Origin: Bifidobacteriaceae bacterium
GTDB lineage: Bacteria; Actinomycetota; Actinomycetes; Actinomycetales; WQXJ01
Direction: 5' to 3'
DNA: 18,476 bases
Assembly (NCBI GenBank): GCA_031265345.1
Contig: JAISCU010000443.1
Location: 1 to 18,476 of the forward strand
Position 1 is the stretch's first letter, and each line of letters opens with the position of its first letter. The notes under the pieces were generated by a model. It was not told where the DNA came from and did no database searches. It was given only the letters and a program-made list of their open reading frames with translations. The position numbers were made by a program, and so were the translations under genes. Shown piece by piece: positions 14,701 through 18,476 of the stretch.

Positions 14701-15208
14701 CAGCCTGGGCGAGGAGTTCCACCGTCGCGCCGCGCTCGAACTGTCCGCGCTGGGCGGCAAGCCGGTTCGGCAGGAAATGCTCGATTCCTCGCTGTGGCTC
14801 GCCTGGCAGGCCGACTCGGCGGCGGAGGCGCAATTGCGAAGCTTGATGGCCCAGTTCCGCCAGTCCCGCTGGATGAGCGGGGCCGATTCGCTGGTCGCGG
14901 CAGAGGCCGAACTGGAGATCGAGTTGGCGGGCAGAGCGATAGTCGCCCGGGTCGATGCCGTTTTCCGCGACGCGGATGGACGCATCGTAATCGTCGATTG
15001 GAAAACCGGACGCTCGGACCGGGGCCAGGCCAGGCCATTGCACGCGGAGCAGGTCAGGCTCTACCAGGCCGCCTGGGCCATGCGCACCGGCGCCCGCCCC
15101 GATCAGCTCGTCGGCTACGTCCACTACATCATGGAGGACCTGTCAGTGCCGGTTGCCTGCCCGCCCGACTACCTGGACCAACTGGCGGCCAGGCTCGAAC
15201 AGGCCTGA
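11717..15208 (+). CDS. adnB: AdnB, lead motor and nuclease subunit
   Basis: 1163 residues from GTG 11717, which overlaps the adnA stop as GTGA, so translation is probably coupled one to one. Start MNAEYSPQRLAELL fits; the frame is open further upstream only inside adnA. All SF1A motifs are canonical: Walker A AGAGSGKT (39-46), LDEFQD (279-284), GDPNQSIYGWRG (from 306), VHGAKGLEWD (721-730), VTRAK (826-830). The RecB-type nuclease has H1002, D1080, D1094 and K1096 (VDWKTG) and no cysteine cluster. It should be the ATP-driven translocase of the AdnAB dimer and cut one DNA strand. Unusual is a Gly/Asp-rich insert of about 50 residues (from 525) built of tandem hexapeptides inside the second motor domain; with it the protein is slightly longer than known AdnB. 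Confidence 0.92.
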   Translation: MNAEYSPQRLAELLEDGIVLTDEQAEVIGAPLSSRLVVAGAGSGKTFVMAMRVIYLVANGIVEPGAVLGLTFTRKAAGELNQRIRSLLARLPKGLTGGSDALQPAVSTYDAYASSIVRSYGLLVGADPDARVLTGAQRWGLARDVVEGWAGDPSIDVGAEWLVGLLLTLADQTIDNGVEPDRLIEYLDLVIDDLETKAPWRNPATRRLKRSAPGATAAAQGLKNRRAAARLIGQYRSRKAEAGVMDFADQAAWARRLATDGRAGALMGSERERFAAVLLDEFQDTSTSQIEFLSALFGGLPVMAVGDPNQSIYGWRGASATALDVFKDRFHGPDGEGGQPPPLGLTVARRNDKAILGVANRLVEPLRQGARVRVGELRPRPDAGPGRVDSAYFVTQAEEAEAIAAYLSEHWSPTLDGPAPKTAAILVRARSRIDAIAEGLEAAGIDYEVIGRGGLLRAPEVRDVVSALTASQDLSRGDAFMRLASSPRFALGIKDLDALNRLARRQEPVRAGDVADEEGLTRGSDLAGGAGPAGGTDQADGEGPAGGGDLAGGTDPAAGGDQAGRHQTSAPGAGAESPSSLGGRVDGADRFAVLDALDLVMDADDPEATSGISAEGLARLRRIGHVLKRLRQAASYLSLPELVLEAEKALDLDLDLLSARGPAGRSQINQLVGEAHNYAEGQDQASLDGFLSWLRAEEEIADGLELADVPQAGAAVQILTVHGAKGLEWDIVCVPGMRDGAFPAVRMTGDPDDRQPSGLGWLSDARGAGASGGLPWPLRLDQAGLPRFEHTGAADVVEVEACLGDFKRRVGHHFLAEDRRVAYVAVTRAKSHLFLSGFWYATGTKTPCPPSVFLEELAGARLVDSSRWAAQPTRAPLGAEDSDAAGSGFAVWPQIDPAGTRGPALVQAAGLVKEGRAGLGRLRPGHAVQLLEQLGSELADRAALLIREREQTPAEATVLLPEQASATTLIGLAGNVPDAVRALRRPVPSEPNRGASLGEEFHRRAALELSALGGKPVRQEMLDSSLWLAWQADSAAEAQLRSLMAQFRQSRWMSGADSLVAAEAELEIELAGRAIVARVDAVFRDADGRIVIVDWKTGRSDRGQARPLHAEQVRLYQAAWAMRTGARPDQLVGYVHYIMEDLSVPVACPPDYLDQLAARLEQA
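13289..13414 (+). repeat. 18-bp coding minisatellite inside adnB (seven units)
   Basis: Seven consecutive 18-bp units encode DLAGGA, GPAGGT, DQADGE, GPAGGG, DLAGGT, DPAAGG and DQAGRH (residues 525-566). First-position GAC or GGC, then CCG, CAG or CTT, then GCCGGTGGA-like sequence recur. It is in frame and sits between two conserved helical segments of the motor, so it probably forms a flexible surface loop. Confidence 0.88.
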
Positions 15209-15220
15209 CGGGGCCAGGCC
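15202..15220 (+). terminator. hairpin at the end of adnB
   Basis: GGCCTG (15202-15207) pairs with CAGGCC (15215-15220) around a 7-nt loop and covers the adnB stop codon. The following bases are mixed rather than a T run, so termination here is uncertain. Confidence 0.3.
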
Positions 15221-15246
15221 CAGCGTGCATACTTTCTCAATAGCTT

Positions 15247-15505
15247 GCATAACCATAGTTGGGGACAGTCCTCAATACCGTTGAGTTTGGGGGTGTGGCC
15301 GCGTTCCGAGGTGGACGCGGCGGGAAAAGGCAGGATCTCTGAAGGCCATGGATCCTGCGTTTTCGGTTTCGTGCCTCTTTCGGGGCGGCCCGCTGGCCTG
15401 TGGTTGCGCCGCCCGTGACAGCGGGGACCCGGCGACCATCCACCCCCGGCGCGGCCGCGCCCCGAACCCAACGGCATTGGGGCCCGTCCCCAACTCTGGT
15501 TCAGC
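15247..15505. repeat. 259-bp imperfect inverted repeat (MITE- or REP-like element)
   Basis: 15247-15285 and the reverse complement of 15467-15505 match at 31 of 39 positions. The pairing continues inward with small gaps for about 30 more bases on each side (GGCCGCG near 15298 with CGCGGCC near 15450). The left arm contains GTTGGGGACAGTCCTCAAT, the right arm its counterpart CATTGGGGCCCGTCCCCAAC. Two further hairpins lie in the middle (15324-15364 and 15383-15414). There is no convincing gene in 15209-15554, and no short target duplication was identified at the ends. Confidence 0.7.
15324..15364. other. hairpin at the centre of the inverted-repeat element
   Basis: GAAAAGGCAGGATC (15324-15337) and GATCCTGCGTTTTC (15351-15364) pair at 13 of 14 positions with a 13-nt loop. 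In the plus direction the stem ends in GTTTTCGGTTTC, so it may act as a terminator for adnB some 115 bp after the stop codon. Confidence 0.55.
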
Positions 15506-15554
15506 GGCCAGGGCGTTTCCGAAACGAGGTGGAACGACCCGATCGACCATCGGC

Positions 15555-17459
15555 TCACTCGCGCGGCGGCTTGGGCCTTTCCAGGGCCTCGGTCTCATCG
15601 GCCGCAGCGGCAGCAAGGATGTCAGCAGGCGCCTCCGAATCGTCTTTCAAGAAGTCAGGCAGGAACGCCTGGGTCAGTTCCTGCGAGTCGGGTTCGCCAA
15701 GGTCTGAGTCATCGACGTCTGGAGCATCCACACCTGAGCTACCCGGCGCCGGGTCATCCGGTGCCGCTCCATCGCGGCCGGACTCATCGCGGTCGGGTTC
15801 GTCCGAATCGGCGCGGGACCGCTGCGCTTCGGGGCTGACGGCGGGCGAGGAACCGCCGGGGGCGCTGGGCGCATGATCGGCGGGCTGCTCGGCGGCGGCG
15901 CCATCGTCGGCGCCACGGGACTCGCCCGCGCCGGACGCCTCGGGAGCCTCGTCGTCCTCGTGCTCGCGGGAGGCCGCGGAGTCGGTGGCCATGTCCTTGG
16001 ACGGTTCGTCACCCACCGGTGTGCGGACAGAGGAATCGTGGGGCTCCGCGTCATCCGGGCCGTGATCGCCGGCAGCCGCGCTTTCGGCCTTGGCCCGCGC
16101 CGCAGGCTCGCCGTCGCTTTCTGGGAGAGCGGCGTCCTTCCAGCTACGCGTCGATTTCTTGGGGCGGCCCCACACGCTGACGCCCTCGCCAGCGATCGAC
16201 CTGCGCTCGGGTGGCCGCCGCTGTTCCTCGTCCTGGTCCAAGTCGGCACCGGCCGCCGCGCGATCCGCACCGCCGCCAGGGTCCGGCTCCAAGTCCGGAC
16301 CATGACCGCCGTCCGACCGGGTCCCGAACGACCGGATGGCCTCCGTCCGCACCTCGACGCTGTCGGCGATCCGCGGAATCGAGCCGCTCGTCCGCACATG
16401 CTCCCTGGCCGCCGCCTCGGAGGCGCGCTTGGCGGCCTCGCGGCGCGCCCGCGTGTCGGCCTCGGCCGCCCGTTTGGCCTCCTCCAACTTCTCGTGGGCC
16501 TCGGCCTCCGCTGCGGCCTCGCGCTCGGCTTGGGCCTCTTCCTCCCGGACGGATTGGTCAAGATCGGCCAGCATTCCGCGCGCGTCACCGATGATCGTCT
16601 GGTCGCCCAGGTCGATCCCGTGGCGCAACCAGCGGATGATCGCGATCTCGCCCAGGAAGGCCGCCCGGTCCTCGAGGTGCGGATCGTCCAGGTCGGCGCG
16701 GCGCCGCCGGTAAGCCCCGACGATAGACCCCGCCACATCCGGTGGCAGGGGCGCCAACAACTGGGCCAAGTCTTCCGCCGGATCGGACACTTGGACGGAG
16801 GCGAAGTCGGTCATGGCGGAGATTCGACCGCCGTGTTCCAGCAAGTGCTCCGCGGCCATGTCGCCGTGGATCGGAACCGGGGCGAAGACCCACCAGGAGT
16901 CACGGTCCAGGCGCTCACTCCAACGCGCCTCCAGACGAGGCGAGACGTGGCCTGTGCGAACGGCATCGTCCACTTCTGAGACCAGGTGGGTCCGGTACTC
17001 CGACGGCGTGTAGCAGACGAACCCGGCGTCCCTCACGATCGACGGCGGCAACTCGTGGAAGGCGCCGATGGCCCGTCCCAGCGATTCCGCGATCCCGGGC
17101 CCTGGGTCCATCAGTTCCATGACCACCGGAACACCCGGCAAGGCGGCGTAGACAATGGCTTTGCCCCCGCCCGCCAAGGCGGCCGAGCCGCGCGGGCGTG
17201 GCACCTCGAACGGCAACGCCCCTCCGGACGAGGCCCCGGCCAGCAGCTTCAACAGCGCCAACTCGGATTCCTGCCCGGCTTCGGCGGCGGCGTGCAACGC
17301 GAGGCGCACCACCCAGATCCGGCCCGACCCGTCTTCGACGTGCGCGAAGGCGTAATCGGGACCGACATGCTCCATCTGAGCCCCGACCACGTCCAACCTG
17401 GGAACAGCAGCAGTCGCCAGGGCAGCCAGGGCCAAAGGATTCGTCTGAAGATTGGCCAC
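15555..17459 (-). CDS. phosphotransferase-fold (APH-like) protein with long coiled-coil and acidic tail
   Basis: 634 residues from GTG 17459 (MANLQTNPLALAAL); the frame runs further upstream only as a shadow of uvrD2. Residues 1 to about 295 resemble aminoglycoside/choline-kinase-like phosphotransferases: an N-lobe with RIWVVRLALH, the catalytic loop HGDMAAEHLL (H198, D200) and TDFASVQVSDPAEDLAQLL (D218), where a metal-binding Asp and the D-P-x-x-D-L-A signature are kept. The small-molecule or protein substrate is unknown; antibiotic resistance should not be assumed. A homologue commonly sits between adnB and uvrD2 in actinobacteria. From residue 301 there is an Ala/Glu/Arg-rich coiled coil of about 55 residues, followed by about 275 residues rich in Asp, Glu, Ala, Ser and Pro, most likely disordered. 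A possible leaderless -10 (TACGGT) ends 6 nt before the GTG. It is convergent with adnB. Confidence 0.82.
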   Translation of the reverse strand: MANLQTNPLALAALATAAVPRLDVVGAQMEHVGPDYAFAHVEDGSGRIWVVRLALHAAAEAGQESELALLKLLAGASSGGALPFEVPRPRGSAALAGGGKAIVYAALPGVPVVMELMDPGPGIAESLGRAIGAFHELPPSIVRDAGFVCYTPSEYRTHLVSEVDDAVRTGHVSPRLEARWSERLDRDSWWVFAPVPIHGDMAAEHLLEHGGRISAMTDFASVQVSDPAEDLAQLLAPLPPDVAGSIVGAYRRRRADLDDPHLEDRAAFLGEIAIIRWLRHGIDLGDQTIIGDARGMLADLDQSVREEEAQAEREAAAEAEAHEKLEEAKRAAEADTRARREAAKRASEAAAREHVRTSGSIPRIADSVEVRTEAIRSFGTRSDGGHGPDLEPDPGGGADRAAAGADLDQDEEQRRPPERRSIAGEGVSVWGRPKKSTRSWKDAALPESDGEPAARAKAESAAAGDHGPDDAEPHDSSVRTPVGDEPSKDMATDSAASREHEDDEAPEASGAGESRGADDGAAAEQPADHAPSAPGGSSPAVSPEAQRSRADSDEPDRDESGRDGAAPDDPAPGSSGVDAPDVDDSDLGEPDSQELTQAFLPDFLKDDSEAPADILAAAAADETEALERPKPPRE

Positions 17460-17465
17460 GCTACC

Positions 17466-17471
17466 ACCGTA
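17466..17471 (-). promoter_or_regulatory. possible leaderless -10 of the phosphotransferase-like gene
   Basis: TACGGT on the minus strand ends 6 nt before GTG 17459, and no ribosome binding site is present. No -35 at normal distance was found, so support is moderate. Confidence 0.35.
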
Positions 17472-17479
17472 CGGGTCAG

Positions 17480-17501
17480 TGTCAGATGCGCCTGCCAAGA
17501 T
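17480..17501 (+). promoter_or_regulatory. weak PafBC-type promoter in front of uvrD2
   Basis: TGTCAGAT (17480-17487) keeps the first six bases of TGTCRGTG, followed by exactly 8 bp and CAAGAT (17496-17501), two of three fixed bases of TANNNT. A GTG at 17509 begins 7 nt after it, so the transcript could start there without a leader; the ATG at 17500 would then not be used. Confidence 0.35.
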
Positions 17502-18476
17502 GGACAGCGTGTCAGAACATCCCGGCTCGGAGTCCCTGTTGGAGGGCCTCGACCCCGAGCAACGCCAGGCGGCCAGCCAATTGACCGGTCCGGTGTGCAT
17601 CTTGGCGGGCGCGGGCACCGGCAAGACCAGGGCGATCACGCACCGGATCGCCTACGGCGTGGCGAGCGGCACCTACGTGCCGACCTCGGTCCTGGCGGTC
17701 ACGTTCACGACCAAGGCGGCGGGCGAACTGGGCGTCAGACTGCGAGCATTGGGCGCGCGGGGGGTCCAGGCCCGGACCTTCCATTCCGCCGCGCTGCGCC
17801 AATTGTCGTATTTCTTGCGCACCGAGTTCAACCGGCGGGTGCCGCGCATTGTTGAGCACAAGGCTCCGATGGTGGCCCAGGCGGCGGCGCGCCTGGGCAT
17901 CGAGGTCGACAGGGCGGCGGTGCGCGACCTCGCGGCCGAGATCGAATGGTCCAAAGTGCACCTGTGGACGGCCGAGGACTACCAGAAACGAGCCGTCCAG
18001 GCCGGGCGCGGGCAGCCGGCCGGGCTCGACCAGATCGCCGTGGCCCGCCTCATCCGGGTCTACGAGCAGGTCCTGTACGAATCCGAGGCGATGGACTTCG
18101 AGGACGTGCTGCTGGCCACCGCCGGGCTGATCGAGGAGAGCGCGTCGGTCGCCCGGCAGGTGCGGTCCCAGTACCGGCATTTCGTGGTCGACGAGTACCA
18201 AGATGTCTCGCCGCTTCAACAACGCCTGCTCGACCTGTGGCTGGGAGACCGTCAGGAGCTGTGCGTGGTGGGCGACCCGGCCCAGACCATCTACTCGTTC
18301 GCCGGTGCCTCGTCGCGTTACCTGACCGGTTTCGCCCGGCGCTATCCCGGCGCCGCGATCGTCGAGCTGGTGCGCGACTACCGTTCGACCCCGCAGGTCG
18401 TCTCGCTGGCCAACTCGCTGCTCCGGCGTGGTCGCGAGTCCGGTGTCGAGTTGGTCTCGCAAGTCGGTTCGGGCCC
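17500..18476 (+). CDS. uvrD2: UvrD2-type SF1 DNA helicase, 3' end missing
   Basis: The frame stays open to the right edge (325 codons). MDSVSEHPGSESLLEGLDPE leads into Walker A AGAGTGKT (36-43), then VTFTTKAAGEL, the TFHSAALRQL segment, Walker B VVDEYQDVSP (229-238), GDPAQTIYSFAGAS (from 258) and RDYRSTPQV. The FAGA in place of the common FRGA in motif III and the N-terminal sequence resemble actinobacterial UvrD2 rather than UvrD1/PcrA. UvrD2 is a 3'-5' ATP-dependent DNA helicase, essential in mycobacteria; C-terminal HRDC and tetracysteine regions would lie outside the window. Start: ATG 17500 is given, but GTG 17509 is equally possible and would be leaderless. It diverges from the phosphotransferase-like gene with 40 bp between them, so the two promoters must overlap. 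Confidence 0.9.
   Translation, partial: MDSVSEHPGSESLLEGLDPEQRQAASQLTGPVCILAGAGTGKTRAITHRIAYGVASGTYVPTSVLAVTFTTKAAGELGVRLRALGARGVQARTFHSAALRQLSYFLRTEFNRRVPRIVEHKAPMVAQAAARLGIEVDRAAVRDLAAEIEWSKVHLWTAEDYQKRAVQAGRGQPAGLDQIAVARLIRVYEQVLYESEAMDFEDVLLATAGLIEESASVARQVRSQYRHFVVDEYQDVSPLQQRLLDLWLGDRQELCVVGDPAQTIYSFAGASSRYLTGFARRYPGAAIVELVRDYRSTPQVVSLANSLLRRGRESGVELVSQVGSG

Noticed and set aside
15348..15876. Frames inside and beyond the inverted-repeat element
   Set aside because: They follow palindromic DNA or are antisense to the acidic tail of the phosphotransferase-like gene.
17460..17639. Upstream extension of the phosphotransferase-like protein
   Set aside because: It is antisense to the uvrD2 Walker A region, and the GTG at 17459 has a -10 element at leaderless distance.
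1..18476. tRNA, rRNA or riboswitch genes
   Set aside because: No cloverleaf, anticodon-arm or T-loop signature and no known riboswitch core was noticed by eye; a covariance-model scan would be needed to exclude small RNAs.

Overview
The window is GC-rich DNA. Almost every long frame favours G or C in the third codon position, GTG and TTG starts occur, and several genes look leaderless. Gene content and order match a conserved actinobacterial (Actinomycetota) neighbourhood: a DEAD-box RNA helicase, a DUF3107 protein, AdnA, AdnB, a phosphotransferase-like protein and UvrD2, comparable from memory to the rhlE-TB9.4-adnA-adnB-uvrD2 region of mycobacteria. Genus cannot be given from sequence alone.

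Layout. 1-3328 (+) is a tightly packed trio: a 5'-truncated PHP-domain phosphoesterase, an AEC-family transporter and a membrane-anchored matrixin-like metalloprotease. It converges on a DEAD-box helicase with a Gly/Arg-rich tail (3341-4981, -, TTG start). 4982-8067 is an accessory stretch inserted between two normally close core genes. It holds 1.1 kb without a convincing gene but with a striking array of 31-bp-phased repeats in two mirror-image halves, then a lipoprotein gene, then a ribbon-helix-helix/RelE-ParE-type toxin-antitoxin pair bracketed by near-identical direct repeats. 8068-15208 is the repair core: a leaderless DUF3107 gene (-) divergent from adnA-adnB (+), whose start codons are coupled by a GTGA overlap. 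15209-15554 is non-coding and contains a long imperfect inverted repeat with internal hairpins. 15555-17459 (-) encodes a phosphotransferase-fold protein with a very long coiled-coil and acidic tail. It is divergent, by only 40 bp, from uvrD2, which runs off the right edge.

How it fits together. AdnA and AdnB should form the heterodimeric helicase-nuclease that resects double-strand breaks, and UvrD2 is a second SF1 DNA helicase. A sequence matching the PafBC (LexA-independent) DNA-damage promoter lies at leaderless distance from adnA, and a weaker version lies in front of uvrD2, suggesting shared damage control.

Most noteworthy: the mirrored 31-bp array at 5593-5874, in which variant cores match across the centre of symmetry; the direct-repeat-flanked toxin-antitoxin cassette with a dyad over a tiny leader frame; the PafBC-like promoter of adnA; the 259-bp inverted-repeat element after adnB; and 18-bp coding minisatellites in both adnB and the RNA helicase gene.
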